A stretch of DNA of 64,000 bases, taken from Novipirellula aureliae. Lineage in GTDB: Bacteria; Planctomycetota; Planctomycetia; Pirellulales; Pirellulaceae. A program made the translations under genes and the position numbers. Positions 36,174 to 46,842 of the stretch are shown here, piece by piece. The stretch is taken from positions 236,802 to 300,801 of the forward strand of contig NZ_SJPY01000008.1 in the NCBI RefSeq assembly GCF_007860185.1, read 5' to 3'. Every line of letters begins with the position of its first letter. The first letter of the stretch is position 1. The notes beneath the pieces were generated by a model. It ran no database searches. It saw only the letters and a program-made list of their open reading frames with translations, and was not told the origin of the DNA.

Positions 36174-36356
36174 TTATGCTTTTCCGGCTGCTTCGCGTAG
36201 TTCTTCGAGTTCAACGGTCAAGCGATGCCGCAACGGGCTTTCGGCGCGAAGTTCGTCATCCAAAAGCAGCTCTGCTTTCTCGAACGTTTCCTCATTACGG
36301 TTGGGGTCATTCATCAGTTTACGAAACATACTTTCAATCGTTTTCTCGGTAAGCAA
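36174..36356 (-). CDS. Small conserved-looking helical protein
   Basis: The 60-residue protein starts at TTG (36354-36356), supported by a strong GAGGAG at a seven-base spacing. Almost all helical and charged: MLTEKTIESMFRKLM, ETFEKAELLLDDELRAESPL, LTVELEELREA. No domain is recognised; it looks like one of the small planctomycete-specific soluble proteins. The upstream gap (36357-36844, 488 bp) holds no supported feature. Confidence 0.65.
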   Translation of the reverse strand: MLTEKTIESMFRKLMNDPNRNEETFEKAELLLDDELRAESPLRHRLTVELEELREAAGKA

Positions 36357-36844
36357 AATCGTCTCCTCAAGTGTGCGGTGCTGAGTTCCATCGTCTGCTT
36401 AGGCGCAGTGTTGAGGCCGATCCAACACCCGATGATTGCCAAAAGCCTAAACAGCTTGTCACTCGTATTCATTCATTCTAAGCGCGCAGAGCAGTGCCGC
36501 AAGTCCAAACAAAGATAGAATTATGTTCAGACAAGATGTTTTGGCATGGAAGTCCCTGCCGCATGGACGCCCTTAAGGTGGAGGGGTGGAAGGCTTTGGG
36601 GGGATAGGCGGGAGCGGACAGCCAGCGACATGTTGAACGAATCTCCATAGCGTGATCACGTGCCATCTCCGTCGGTTAGCTGTTTGCTATCGCAGTGCGG
36701 CCAATTCAAATGTGAAAATATTCCGATTGGAGAGTTTTTTATTGTTGTAACGGTCGTATCGAGCCGATAAATCAGACTGGATATCCGTATCGACATCGGT
36801 TCGGTCCTTTTTCGCTTGATCTTTGACGGGGTAACGGTCTAAAA

Positions 36845-38182
36845 ATGCCATTCTTTATTGGAAAGCCAGCACTCGTTGCGATGCTTGTATTAGGCATGAT
36901 GAGTGGTGCAAATGCGGCGGATTCGTCCCAGGTCACTTGGCAAGCGAAACGACCGGCGGCCAGCCAGGTGCGGTCGGAGCAAATAACGCCCAAACGATCG
37001 CTCGTGTCGCAAGCCGCGACAGGCGAGGTGATCACGGAAATGCCTTCAGCTCAGCTGGTTAAAGGAAAACGCTTGGTTGCACCTGTTCAGCAAACAAGTT
37101 TTTATCATTCCGCTTGTGATTGTAGTGGCCCGGTTTGTGACTGCGGCGAAATCACGTGTGGAGCGGAACCGGTTTGCGGTATGGAAAGCCAATACCTTGT
37201 CGAACCAGGTTGCGGTGCGGAACCGCTTTGCGGAGCAGAGTATTATGAGCCAGCCTGCGGAGCTGAAGTGAGTTGCAGCACCTGTGGCGACTACTGCGGC
37301 GGTGCCTGTGACTCACCTTGTTCGGTCGAAACGATACCGCTTTATTTGCCACTGCTTCGCATCGAATGGTGTCGCTTTGATTTCTTTGCAGGTGTGCAAG
37401 GATTCAAGGGTCCACTCAGCTTTGCGAACACCGATGGAACCAATGGTAGCAGCCGTAGTGGCTCAGGCAGTTTTGGCTTCTACGAAGGTTTCAACGAAGG
37501 ACGCTCTTTGAAACGCTGGCTTGGCTGGGACATGGCTTGGCAATTTGGAGTACGAGCCACTCAGAATAACCTTTCAGGAGCCGAGTTCACGACCGATTCA
37601 AGGAACCAAGTTTTCTTGACGACTGGATTCTTTCGGCGTGTGGATTACGGGCTGCAGTACGGTTTGGTGTTTGACTATCTGAACGACGATTGGTATTTCC
37701 AAAGTGATTTAACTCAGCTTCGTGGCGAACTGAGCTGGAAAGACAACGGTTGTCACGTCTGGGGACTGCAGTTCGCAGCCGGCCTTGGCGACGACACGTC
37801 GGAGACAAGCGTGATCAATCCTGCGGGAGTGGCCGTCCGTTCAAGCATGACATTTGAGCCTACCGATCAATACCGATTGTTCTATCGTCGACTCCTCCAT
37901 AACGCTGGGTCTTGGGAAGCCTTTGCTGGCTGGACCGATACCGATGATGGATTGCTCGGGGCTAGCTTGGACTTGCCGCTTCGTCAGAACTTGTCCTTAG
38001 CGACGGGAGCAACCTTCTTGGTTCCCAACGAAGGCAACGGCAGTGGCGGCCACCAAGAGGAATCATGGAATATTTCGCTCGGCTTGGTCTATCGTCCTGG
38101 TGGCCCGATGGGAGCGGGCCGGTACAGCCGACCGATGTTTGGTGTTGCCGACAATGGAACCTTTTTGGTTGATCGCCTGTAA
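36845..38182 (+). CDS. DUF6666-like outer-membrane protein
   Basis: The 445-residue protein has a signal peptide (LVAMLVLGMMSGANA) and a Cys-rich segment (about 80-165) of CGAEP-type repeats (CDCSGPVCDC, GCGAEPLCGAE, CSTCGDYCGGACDSPC). A beta-barrel-like domain (about 170-420) contains FDFFAGVQGFKGPLSF, GFYEGFNEG, GWDMAWQFGVRATQNNLSG and YRLFYRRLL. This combination is typical of the planctomycete DUF6666 family, presumed cell-surface barrels. The Cys-rich part may cross-link in the envelope; that is inference. Confidence 0.8.
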   Translation: MPFFIGKPALVAMLVLGMMSGANAADSSQVTWQAKRPAASQVRSEQITPKRSLVSQAATGEVITEMPSAQLVKGKRLVAPVQQTSFYHSACDCSGPVCDCGEITCGAEPVCGMESQYLVEPGCGAEPLCGAEYYEPACGAEVSCSTCGDYCGGACDSPCSVETIPLYLPLLRIEWCRFDFFAGVQGFKGPLSFANTDGTNGSSRSGSGSFGFYEGFNEGRSLKRWLGWDMAWQFGVRATQNNLSGAEFTTDSRNQVFLTTGFFRRVDYGLQYGLVFDYLNDDWYFQSDLTQLRGELSWKDNGCHVWGLQFAAGLGDDTSETSVINPAGVAVRSSMTFEPTDQYRLFYRRLLHNAGSWEAFAGWTDTDDGLLGASLDLPLRQNLSLATGATFLVPNEGNGSGGHQEESWNISLGLVYRPGGPMGAGRYSRPMFGVADNGTFLVDRL

Positions 38183-38524
38183 TGGTTTGCAGCGAAAGTC
38201 GCCGAGACTTTCGTGCGGCGGGGGTCTTGCACCGGATGCACTCCCTAACAACACAGCGGCAAACAAGGGAAATCGCTCTTTGGGGGCGAAAAGCTCGCAA
38301 CTTCTCGAGCATGACTGCGAAATCGTTCGATTTGCCCAACAGCCAAAATTCCTGGTCTTTACGGTCTTTGACGCGGATCTGGGGACCCGCTGGGCTCGAA
38401 CCGAGAACCTTCCGAAACGGCGTGATGGAAGGGAACCCGCCGACATTCGTCGTCTGATGAGGTTCCGTGACGATCTGTCGCGTCGCTGGTGTTGCATTTT
38501 GGCGGTGGTTGGTATGCTATTAGC

Positions 38525-39517
38525 ATGACGAATCAAACTGCATTGAATCAAACTGCATTGAACCAAACTGCATTTGTGCTGGAGAATCTCTCGGTGATCG
38601 ATTTGGTCGGTACCGATTCTTCCGCAGTCCTGAATAACCTGACAACCAACGCCATCACGAAGCTAGCGGTCGGCCAGGGCTGCGAAACGTTCGTTACGGA
38701 CGTTCGAGGGAAAACGGTTGGACACTTCCTCGTTTTTAAAACCGAGAGTGGCTTTCGGCTGATCGGTGCGGGTGGACAATCAGAGCGTTTTGCAGCCCAT
38801 GTCGACCGCTACACGATCCGCGAAGATGTATCCACCGAAATCCGCGATGCGGACTTGATTGGCTTGCTAATACCGGCCGCGACTCAAGGAAAAATCCGAA
38901 GCGAAACATCGATGGATTTTGAATGCAGGACAGCGGTTGATGGCGGGACCCTTCAATCGAAAACCATTACGATTGACGACACGGTTCTTGACGGTTTTGT
39001 CGTGCCCTGGATCGATGGTATATTATGGTTGGTTTCGATTGAGCATCAGGCAAACGTCTTGGCCTGGATTTCGGAACGGGGAATCGCGGTCAAAGACGAC
39101 GTTGCTTTTCATGAAGTTCGGACGCTTGCCAACTACCCTTGGTACGGTATCGAAGTGACCGAAACGAATTTACCTCAAGAGATAAACCGCGAAGAGCAAA
39201 CGATCTCATTCGTGAAAGGTTGCTACCTTGGTCAAGAAACGGTGGCTCGTCTTGACGCGATGGGACAGGTCCAAAAGAAACTGGTTCGCTGGTCAATTTC
39301 GTCATCAGAATCGCTTGGTGATTCACTGGCCGAGTTATTGACGACCCTCAATGCCGAAGGCAAAACGGTTGGACGACTGACCAGTGTGGCCAAGAACGGG
39401 GATGGCGAAATTATTGCGATCGGTTTCGCCAGGCGATCCCATTTTGATCCTGGTGCCGTTGCCGCCGGGACCATTGGCGATTCAACCTTCGAAGCAACCG
39501 TGATTGAAAACGAATGA
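38525..39517 (+). CDS. ygfZ: YgfZ/CAF17-family folate-binding protein
   Basis: About 330 residues from the ATG at 38525. GcvT-like fold with the YgfZ signature KGCYLGQETVARLD (Cys in K-G-C-Y-x-G-Q-E) and GDSTFEATVIEN at the end. The family assists iron-sulfur protein maturation or repair in a tetrahydrofolate-dependent way. The N-terminus has a threefold NQTAL repeat from a 15-bp tandem duplication (38531-38575). The 342 bp upstream hold only a short hairpin near 38190-38212. The stop is one base before the sigma factor ATG, so the genes are coupled. Confidence 0.85.
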   Translation: MTNQTALNQTALNQTAFVLENLSVIDLVGTDSSAVLNNLTTNAITKLAVGQGCETFVTDVRGKTVGHFLVFKTESGFRLIGAGGQSERFAAHVDRYTIREDVSTEIRDADLIGLLIPAATQGKIRSETSMDFECRTAVDGGTLQSKTITIDDTVLDGFVVPWIDGILWLVSIEHQANVLAWISERGIAVKDDVAFHEVRTLANYPWYGIEVTETNLPQEINREEQTISFVKGCYLGQETVARLDAMGQVQKKLVRWSISSSESLGDSLAELLTTLNAEGKTVGRLTSVAKNGDGEIIAIGFARRSHFDPGAVAAGTIGDSTFEATVIENE

Positions 39518-39518
39518 C

Positions 39519-40148
39519 ATGGAATCTACTCGGCAACAATTCCTCCATCTGATCGACCAGGTTCGCAGCGGCGACGACGAAGCGATCAGGGTGCTATGGC
39601 AAGATTACTACCAATCACTTGTGCAATTGGCTTCCAAACGCTTGCCGACGAATTTGCGTCGAATGGCTGACGAGGAGGACATTGCCAGTGCGGCGTTACA
39701 GAGTTTTATTTCGGGCGTCCGTCGTGACCAATTCCCCGATCTCGAAGCGCCCGAGAATTTGTGGGGTTTGTTAATAACCTTAACGAGTCGAAAAGTGAAC
39801 GCACACCTGCGCCATCATACGCGGCAAAAGCGGGGCGGCGGCAACATTCGTGGCGAGTCGGTCTTCGCAGATGTGAATGAAGCGGATCGGCAATTTGGTC
39901 TTGGTAGCATTGAGGGCAACGAAGCCGCACCGGGGTTACAAGCCGAACTTGAAGAAGCTTGCGAGACACTACTCGACGGACTCGGTGATGATCAACTCAA
40001 GCAGATCGCGATCATGCGAATGGACGGCTTTTTGGTCGAAGAAATATCGGAAAAACTCGATATCAGCAAACGCGCAGTCGAGCGGCGTTTACAATTGATT
40101 CGCCGTTTATGGTCTGAAGCGAAAGAGGGGCAATCGAATGGGACTTGA
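39519..40148 (+). CDS. ECF-type RNA polymerase sigma factor
   Basis: About 209 residues from the ATG at 39519. Region 2 is FLHLIDQVRSGDDEAIRVLWQDYYQSLVQLASKRL through DEEDIASAALQSF. Region 4 is GFLVEEISEKLDISKRAVERRLQLIRRLW, the helix-turn-helix that contacts the -35 element. The Q.RGGG-type linker and its pairing with a kinase are typical of planctomycete ECF groups. Its last 11 bases overlap the kinase gene. Confidence 0.92.
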   Translation: MESTRQQFLHLIDQVRSGDDEAIRVLWQDYYQSLVQLASKRLPTNLRRMADEEDIASAALQSFISGVRRDQFPDLEAPENLWGLLITLTSRKVNAHLRHHTRQKRGGGNIRGESVFADVNEADRQFGLGSIEGNEAAPGLQAELEEACETLLDGLGDDQLKQIAIMRMDGFLVEEISEKLDISKRAVERRLQLIRRLWSEAKEGQSNGT

Positions 40149-42792
40149 AAATCTGTCAGCCAATGAGCTACGTGAAATCGATACGATATGTTTGAGGTTC
40201 GAAACGTCGCTTCGCGAGGGAAAATCGGTATCGGTCGAAAAAGCGATTTCTGATTACCAAGGTGAACATGTATCGCTGCTCGAAGAAGAATTGCAAGCGA
40301 TTCAAGAGGAAATTCGGCATAGCGACTTGGACGATGACTTGCTTTCGATCGAAGATCGTCTGCCGCGTCCAGGCACAATGATCGGACCCTATTCGATCGA
40401 CCATCTGATTGAGCGAGGTGGCATGGGAGTCGTCTACTCGGCTTTCGATCGTCGGTTGCACCGACAAGTCGCGATCAAGATGATGGCGATTCAAGGCGAA
40501 CGCCATCATCGACTGCGTGAACGGTTTGAACGAGAAGCTCGTGCGGTCGCCTCGATCAGCCATCCCAATGTTGTCGAATTGTTTGACGTTGGTGTCGAAA
40601 AGGGGTTGCCTTATGCCGTGATGGAGTTCTTAGAAGGTCAAACGCTTGATCAATTTTTGCTAGAGAAGAAACTCAGTGTTTGTGATATTCGAAGCATTGG
40701 GATTCAAATTGCTGATGCCTTGGAAGTGGCCCATCAAAACGGTGTCGTTCATCGCGATCTAAAGCCCAACAATGTGATGGTCAGCGGTCATGGTTCCGGC
40801 AGCAAACGATTGAATGAGGATTGTAGCGAAGAAGGGATGGTCGGCCCCCGGGTGAAGATATTCGATTTTGGTCTGTCGCGATCCGAAGCCAACATGTTTG
40901 TTGGTTCCCAACCGGGATCGAATCAAGACGAAACGGAAGACGAGCGGACTCGCGAGGGCATCGTGATGGGGACACCTGGCTACATGTCACCCGAGCAAGC
41001 GCGTGGCGAACAAGCGGGGCCGTCATCCGATCTGTTTGCCCTTGGCTGTCTTTTGTACGAAGCGTTTTACCATAAACGGGCGTTTGATGGAGCGACAAAA
41101 GCGGCACGATTTGCTTCCACGCTCGAGCATTCGCCCCTTGGCGATCCCGTGCTCCGAGGCCGCGATCCTGAGCTCGCGAAGTTGATCGACGATTGTTTGC
41201 AAAAAGATCCTCGGCTGCGACCATCGTCGGCGGCATCGATTAGCGAACGACTTCATGAAACGCCTGGGCGTGAAGTACTCTCATCATCCGCATTTGGGCG
41301 TCGCCGTTTGTTCGAACTTCTCGTGGGAGGAACGCTCGGCGGTTTTGCAGCCGTCGCCCTTCGAAACTCAGCGCTTGGTGATGCGTCGAAAGAATCGATC
41401 GCCAACATCGATTCGATCGCCGTTTTGTCGTTCGTCGACTTGGGTCGACAAACCGACGACCTTGCGAGCGGCTCCGTGGGACGCCCGGTTGGCGGCCGAG
41501 AGATCTTTCGAGGCGATCAGTTGGCGGCTTTGTTGGTCAATGAACTAAGCCGAATGAACGATGTCAAAGTCACCCCGTTTCGCCCGCTGGTTGCCAACAC
41601 ACGTAAAGAGTATCTGCAAATTGGCGACGATCTTAACGTCGATGCGTTGTTGACTGGCACGTTTCAATCGACCCGCCGAGGCACCAAAGCGATTGATGAA
41701 ATCGATATCCAACTCGTCTCCTCAAAAAGCGGCAACCAATTATGGGGGCGTCGGTTCCTGTCAGAGACGGGCGAAAGTCTGCTCGAACAATCAAGGTTTG
41801 CTTCGGAAATTGCCTCCGCAATCGGTCGCTCATTGACATCCACTGCCGAGGAACGGAAACCACCCAACGTTAGCGCGTTTAGTTGCCTCGTCGACGGGTC
41901 CGCGAGGTCCGATCCCGATAGTCCCGAGGGGCTGCGGAAATCCCTTGATTGTTTTTGGTCCGCCCATTCCAAAGACGAACTGTTTGCTGCTCCATTGGCC
42001 GGACTGGGACTCACTTCCATTACATTGGCGGCACAATGCGGCGTGGACGAATCGATTGAACTCATTCAACAAGCACGCGAGACAACCGTCGACGCCTTGG
42101 CGCTCGATCCAGCATCCGTCGACGCCCGTTTGGCCCAAGCAATGATCCAATGGCAAACGTTGTACGAGTATGATAAAGCCAAGCAAATCTTGCTGTCGTT
42201 AATGGACGAAACACCGAATCATTGGCGTGTTCGCCATCAATTGGGGATGCTGGAATTGGTGCTAGGCGACGTTGACGAGGGGCTTAAACGATTGCGTGAA
42301 GCGACTCAGTTAAACCCTACCTCATTGATTGCAAAGCTCGGCCTTGCACGAGCATACTGGTTCACAGGTAACCTGAAACGAGCAAGCACCGATGCGAAAC
42401 GGATTCGAGATCAGCATACGGAGAGTGCGTATGCACGAGGGGTGTTGATCGATTTCTACGAGCAGCAAGGCGATTGGCAATTGGCAGCCGCAGAGCATGT
42501 CGATATTGATTTTGGCGATGTCAAGGTCGGCGGAAAGCTTGATGAAGACAGTTATTTCGAACAGCGATCGAAGCTTGATATCGATAAGTATCCTTACGGG
42601 CCATTCGGAACGCTCCTGAATGTGGCGATTCTGCGGGCACGCCGCGGTTCGTTGATCGACGACGCCAAACTCGGTGAGTTAGCCGATCCGACGCCACCGA
42701 TGCTACCATTCTTGTTGGCAACGCATCCCATGTTCCAGAATGCACGACGGTTAGAACGAGCGCAAGAGATATTGCCTAGACCAACCCGGTGA
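40138..42792 (+). CDS. Ser/Thr protein kinase with TPR-like C-terminus
   Basis: The 884-residue protein has a kinase domain at about 82-370. The glycine loop is [14 protein letters not shown], Lys114 is in QVAIKMM, catalytic Asp207 in [11 protein letters not shown] at 243-245, and [13 protein letters not shown] is the activation/P+1 segment. A single hydrophobic segment ([17 protein letters not shown], about 391-407) may anchor it. A TolB-N/adenylate-cyclase-associated-like region ([10 protein letters not shown]...LLVNELS...[10 protein letters not shown]) and TPR-like repeats follow ([19 protein letters not shown]). It overlaps the sigma gene and probably phosphorylates or senses on its behalf. 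Confidence 0.92.
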   Translation: MGLENLSANELREIDTICLRFETSLREGKSVSVEKAISDYQGEHVSLLEEELQAIQEEIRHSDLDDDLLSIEDRLPRPGTMIGPYSIDHLIERGGMGVVYSAFDRRLHRQVAIKMMAIQGERHHRLRERFEREARAVASISHPNVVELFDVGVEKGLPYAVMEFLEGQTLDQFLLEKKLSVCDIRSIGIQIADALEVAHQNGVVHRDLKPNNVMVSGHGSGSKRLNEDCSEEGMVGPRVKIFDFGLSRSEANMFVGSQPGSNQDETEDERTREGIVMGTPGYMSPEQARGEQAGPSSDLFALGCLLYEAFYHKRAFDGATKAARFASTLEHSPLGDPVLRGRDPELAKLIDDCLQKDPRLRPSSAASISERLHETPGREVLSSSAFGRRRLFELLVGGTLGGFAAVALRNSALGDASKESIANIDSIAVLSFVDLGRQTDDLASGSVGRPVGGREIFRGDQLAALLVNELSRMNDVKVTPFRPLVANTRKEYLQIGDDLNVDALLTGTFQSTRRGTKAIDEIDIQLVSSKSGNQLWGRRFLSETGESLLEQSRFASEIASAIGRSLTSTAEERKPPNVSAFSCLVDGSARSDPDSPEGLRKSLDCFWSAHSKDELFAAPLAGLGLTSITLAAQCGVDESIELIQQARETTVDALALDPASVDARLAQAMIQWQTLYEYDKAKQILLSLMDETPNHWRVRHQLGMLELVLGDVDEGLKRLREATQLNPTSLIAKLGLARAYWFTGNLKRASTDAKRIRDQHTESAYARGVLIDFYEQQGDWQLAAAEHVDIDFGDVKVGGKLDEDSYFEQRSKLDIDKYPYGPFGTLLNVAILRARRGSLIDDAKLGELADPTPPMLPFLLATHPMFQNARRLERAQEILPRPTR

Positions 42793-44122
42793 GTGGTCCG
42801 TCGCCGCAATAATCAGGATTGCCAAATTCTTTTGTGGGAAATCCCATGGCTTCGCTGATGCTCATCAGCAAACGGTTGTGCGGTACGCGGTTGTACTTCA
42901 TTGCCCGTCCCATATCGAATCCCAATCCACCACCGACAAACACAAAGGGGATGTTGTTGCGTGTGTGCGTGTTCCCTTTGCCGAGTTCATTTGTCCAAAT
43001 GATCGTTGTGTTATCCAGAAGCGATCCGTTGCCGTCCGGTTCAGGCACTTCCGACAACCGTTTCGCTAAATGAGCAACCTGTTCCGCGTACCAAGTATTG
43101 ATTTGAATCAATTTTTCATAGGCCGTCTCGTTGCTGTCCGGTTCGTGTGACAAGCCGTGGTGTCCTTCGTCGATTCCTAGCCATCGCATCCGAGGATTTC
43201 CGACACTGTTTGAGATTTGATAGGTAGCAACGCGAGCGAAATCGGCAGCGAAACTGTTGACGAGTAATTCGATTTGCATCTTGGCAATTTGCGGCATGTT
43301 GTCGTTCTCCGCTTGCACGTTGGCAGGCAATTCGGGGATCGCATGGTCGAGATGCTTCGGTTCTTCGGAATCAAGTTTTTCTGTACGTGCCAATTCGGCT
43401 TGCAATTCTTTCTCAACCGTCCGCACCATCTCGACATGCGATTGGAGGATCTGTCGGTCCTGATGGCTAAGATGTTTTTCCACCCGTTTGAAATCATCTT
43501 TCAAGTCGTCGAGGACACTCGCTAGCAGTTCGCGGTTTTTGGCTTGGCCGTAAAGCTTGTCGAACATTTGATAAGGATCGCTAATCGGAGTCAGCGGTTG
43601 ATTGGCCCCTGCATAGGACATTCGTGTCCACGTGTCGGCTCGATCGGGAACCATCACGCCGAATTCCAACGAGCCGAATCGAGTTTGCGTTGCCGCATCG
43701 GCCTGCAACTTGTTCTTGATATGTTGATCGATCGAAATCCCTTGGGACCAACCGGCGGGCGTATCCGAACCGCCTTGAATATCGCCTGGAAAGAGTTCAA
43801 CGCCAGTCAACAGGCAACCGATTCCGCGCATGTGCCCGTCACCATCCCCTTGGATTTTGTTGCAAACGCCATGCAGCGTCAACAATTGATTTTTGAATGG
43901 GCTAAGCGGTTCCAAAATCCGTTTGAGTTCAAAGTCGCGTCCTTCGGCATCCGGCCAGAAATGTTTGGGGATAACACCGTTGGGGCTAAACAGGAAGACG
44001 ACCCGCTTTTTGCGGGATTGCGAAGCCGCCCAGCCCAGACTCGGAAGCCCGAACAAAAAGTTGGCTGCTGCACTACCGACACCGAAGTAGGTCAAAAAAT
44101 CACGTCGCGTGGTTCTCTTCAT
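42776..44122 (-). CDS. DUF1552 protein with Tat signal
   Basis: The 448-residue protein has a twin-arginine leader ([20 protein letters not shown]). The DUF1552 body follows: [59 protein letters not shown] and [22 protein letters not shown]1552 proteins are exported, of unknown activity, and almost always follow a DUF1592-type gene, as here (15 bases). Its 3' end overlaps the convergent kinase gene by 17 bp. Confidence 0.92.
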   Translation of the reverse strand: MKRTTRRDFLTYFGVGSAAANFLFGLPSLGWAASQSRKKRVVFLFSPNGVIPKHFWPDAEGRDFELKRILEPLSPFKNQLLTLHGVCNKIQGDGDGHMRGIGCLLTGVELFPGDIQGGSDTPAGWSQGISIDQHIKNKLQADAATQTRFGSLEFGVMVPDRADTWTRMSYAGANQPLTPISDPYQMFDKLYGQAKNRELLASVLDDLKDDFKRVEKHLSHQDRQILQSHVEMVRTVEKELQAELARTEKLDSEEPKHLDHAIPELPANVQAENDNMPQIAKMQIELLVNSFAADFARVATYQISNSVGNPRMRWLGIDEGHHGLSHEPDSNETAYEKLIQINTWYAEQVAHLAKRLSEVPEPDGNGSLLDNTTIIWTNELGKGNTHTRNNIPFVFVGGGLGFDMGRAMKYNRVPHNRLLMSISEAMGFPTKEFGNPDYCGDGPLTGLV

Positions 44123-44137
44123 GGTTTCACCGAAAGC

Positions 44138-46480
44138 TTAGACTTCGCCGTCTTTTGGTTGGGATGCAACAATCGCGATTGATACAATCAAATCACGTAC
44201 ACTAAATTGAGTCTTCTGAAATTGTTTGGTCAAACGGTCAAGAGTATCCGGTCCGTAGGCAGCAATTGGTTGTTTGACAAAATGCTCGAAGGCTGCTTCG
44301 ACAAAGGCTCGATGGCAATCATCGCTGCGGACCAAAAAATCAGCCAATTCGCTAGCACCTATGAATTCAACGGTCTCTTCTCCGCTCGTCACGTAGAATC
44401 CGCTGGCATCGATCGCATGTCCGTTCTCCATCTCGCGCAAACGTCCAACCGCATCGTAGTTCTCGAGTGCAAAACCTAAGCCGTTGATCCTTTGGTGGCA
44501 GACTTGGCAATTGACATCGTTGGTTTGAAGCGTCACTCGCTCACGCGTCGTCAAGCCAGGATGCAAATCGGGATTCAACGGGGTGAAGGCTTGGTTGGGA
44601 GGGCGTAGCGTCCGGCCAAGCAAATATCGATTCAAGAATACACCACGATGGATTGGAGAAGTGGTTTTGAAATAGGACAACTGACTCATCAGCAGCGGAT
44701 GATTCAAAAGCCCGTGTCGCAGAGATGGATCGGAAACACTACGGGTGAGCGATGAACGAGGGTCTGCCGGTTTCCAAATCTCCCCATAAAACTCGAATAT
44801 TCGGTCGGTAGTATAACCGTAGTCCGACTGGAAAAATTGGCGAAAATCGCTCGCGTCGCTCCAAACAACGTCTTCGACAAAGGCGTCAAACGAAGCGCGT
44901 AGATCGCCAACGAGTTCACGGTCGAAACCAGGATATAGTTCGCCGTCCTTTACGAGTTCATCTTCGTTGTCAACATGAAACCAATGGGCCAAGAATGCTC
45001 TCGTTTTGCCTCGGGTACGGTAGTCGTTGACCATCTGCCAAGCAGCGTTCGAAATTTGTTTTTCACTGACGAGCTGGTCCCTTTCGACTTGCTTGCAGAG
45101 CCAGTCGTCGACGGGAAGGGAGTCGTGCAATACCAGTGCCAACCGATTGGCCACACGTTGTGACACCGATTCGCTGGTGTCGAGTAGCGGATAGAGAAAT
45201 CGTGGTGATTTGAGGGCAAGCAAGCAAACTCGCCGAATCGCTTCCGCATCGTCCTTGGTCGCAGCGACTTGTTTGTCGATGTATTGCTTTCGCGTCGCAT
45301 CATCGAGTGAACCACGAAAAGCGGTTTTAACCAAGTCGCTTAAGAAACCCATTAGCGTTTCACGATCTTGATTGCTGTCTTTCTTGTGCTTTTGTTGATA
45401 GCGTGGCCACAGTTCGGCCTCGGCATAGTGAGAGAATTCGATCGCTGCTTGCGTTACCGAATCGTCCCACGATCGACTGATTTGCGTGCCGCGCTCGTAC
45501 CCATAACTGTGATCGTCCGGTGGCAAGTTTTGTTGCAGCGAAAACGCAGACGGGAATCTCGCCGCCAACAGGTTTCGTGTTGGGATGATTTCTTCTGCTC
45601 CGCCAGGCGGTGTCCAGGACAAAGAGATCGATGCCGGCGTCTGTCCCGTTTTTCGCTTGCGCTGAATCAAGGTCAATTCGAATGGATAACCGCGTCCAGC
45701 ATCAAGTCGAATTCGCCGTTTGAATTCGGTACGCCCTTCGGATTGAACGTGGTTATCGATCAAGACTCGTTGACGATCCCCGAAAGTTAACATGCTCGAA
45801 CAAGTCGTGCGGAGTACGATTTCATATTCGCCACTGCGATCCACTTTGAGCGTTCCGATCCACTGGATATAAAACTCCTCGGGTTGGATTCCTTCACCTG
45901 GACCGCCAAGTGCAAAATCAAAATCGATCGTTGGATCGACTCGCTCGATACGCAAATTCTCCTTTTTCCAACGGGGACCGTCAAAATAGTTTCCCGTTAC
46001 CCCGTGTTGCTGATGAAGCCAAGCAGAACCGCTTTGGGAAGCGTACAGATCCGCCAAGCTTTGTCGCAACTGATCACCGGTCAAGCGGGCTAGAGTAATG
46101 GTTGGCGTGCGCTGCCTTTGTCGTGCCGCTTCGCTATAGAACGATTCGTGGATATAGCGGGCAACGTCTTCAGCATCTTTGTCTTTACATGTATCGGGAT
46201 CATCCTCGGGCATCGTTTCCGCAATGATCTCGCTCAGCTCACCAATCGAAGAATCGCCGACGAGCGGAGATGGGTAGTTGTCCGCTGTTCCTTGGCCGTT
46301 CGGACCGTGGCAGGACGCACATTGGCTCGAATAGATTGCTGCTCCGGTGTTTTCACCCCCACCATTATCATGCTCCGCCAACGTGTGGGGCATATCTTCA
46401 GCCATGGCAACGGTCGAAAGAGGAGCAACCGTTGGAAACGCGAAAAAGATAGCTACGACGATTTTTGTGGTGAACGGCAT
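44138..46480 (-). CDS. Planctomycete DUF1592/DUF1588/DUF1585/DUF1587/DUF1595 protein with N-terminal cytochrome c domain
   Basis: The 780-residue protein has a signal peptide followed by a cytochrome c heme site (CASCHGPNGQGTADNYPSPL) and its distal Met region. DUF1587 starts LARLTGDQLRQSLADL, and a carbohydrate-binding-like insert (FDFALGGPGEGIQPEEFYIQW) follows. Next are DUF1595 (RFLYPLL), DUF1592 (YRTRGKTRAFLAHWFHVD), DUF1588 (RGVFLNRYLLGR, with heme-like CQVCHQRINGLGFALENYD) and DUF1585 at the end (SVRDLIVSIAIV). It is probably a periplasmic multiheme or heme-linked protein acting with DUF1552; the substrate is unknown. Confidence 0.92.
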   Translation of the reverse strand: MPFTTKIVVAIFFAFPTVAPLSTVAMAEDMPHTLAEHDNGGGENTGAAIYSSQCASCHGPNGQGTADNYPSPLVGDSSIGELSEIIAETMPEDDPDTCKDKDAEDVARYIHESFYSEAARQRQRTPTITLARLTGDQLRQSLADLYASQSGSAWLHQQHGVTGNYFDGPRWKKENLRIERVDPTIDFDFALGGPGEGIQPEEFYIQWIGTLKVDRSGEYEIVLRTTCSSMLTFGDRQRVLIDNHVQSEGRTEFKRRIRLDAGRGYPFELTLIQRKRKTGQTPASISLSWTPPGGAEEIIPTRNLLAARFPSAFSLQQNLPPDDHSYGYERGTQISRSWDDSVTQAAIEFSHYAEAELWPRYQQKHKKDSNQDRETLMGFLSDLVKTAFRGSLDDATRKQYIDKQVAATKDDAEAIRRVCLLALKSPRFLYPLLDTSESVSQRVANRLALVLHDSLPVDDWLCKQVERDQLVSEKQISNAAWQMVNDYRTRGKTRAFLAHWFHVDNEDELVKDGELYPGFDRELVGDLRASFDAFVEDVVWSDASDFRQFFQSDYGYTTDRIFEFYGEIWKPADPRSSLTRSVSDPSLRHGLLNHPLLMSQLSYFKTTSPIHRGVFLNRYLLGRTLRPPNQAFTPLNPDLHPGLTTRERVTLQTNDVNCQVCHQRINGLGFALENYDAVGRLREMENGHAIDASGFYVTSGEETVEFIGASELADFLVRSDDCHRAFVEAAFEHFVKQPIAAYGPDTLDRLTKQFQKTQFSVRDLIVSIAIVASQPKDGEV

Positions 46481-46842
46481 TGCTTCTTCGATTGCTCTGA
46501 ATCGCGGTCTCTCGGCAAGGTGCCGAAGCCCACAATTTCACGAGCAATCTCTTTGCGGCAGGGAAGGGGGGGGAGGGCTTGTTTCATCGTAACAACTTGC
46601 CAGCAAAAGGAAACGTTGAAACGACTAGAAATTTCCGTTCATTCCAAATCTTGCATCGGTCGCCATCGCCGCTTTGGTGATTCCAAAGCTTCCTCTTTCG
46701 TGAAGGGTTATAGTGAAGGGTTATAATACGCAGACTTTGCGGGCTGTAACGAAATTGTCGATTCTGCTGACGAGTTCATCCCGAAGTAACTCTAAACAGA
46801 GTAAAACCAAATGGAAAATGCTTCAAACTAGAACTAAGGATT
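46481..46842 (+). other. Divergent intergenic region with a candidate -10 element
   Basis: Between the DUF1592-type gene and the porin. The 13-bp unit GTGAAGGGTTATA is duplicated at 46700-46725. The second copy creates TATAAT (46722-46727), a perfect -10 match 115 bases before the porin start, without a clear -35. No gene is supported here. Confidence 0.4.

Noticed and set aside
38375-38460. tRNA-like antisense motif (GGGCTCGAACC)
   Set aside because: The T stem pairs at only three of five positions and no D arm or matching acceptor strand could be found, so it is not a tRNA; at most a decayed fragment.
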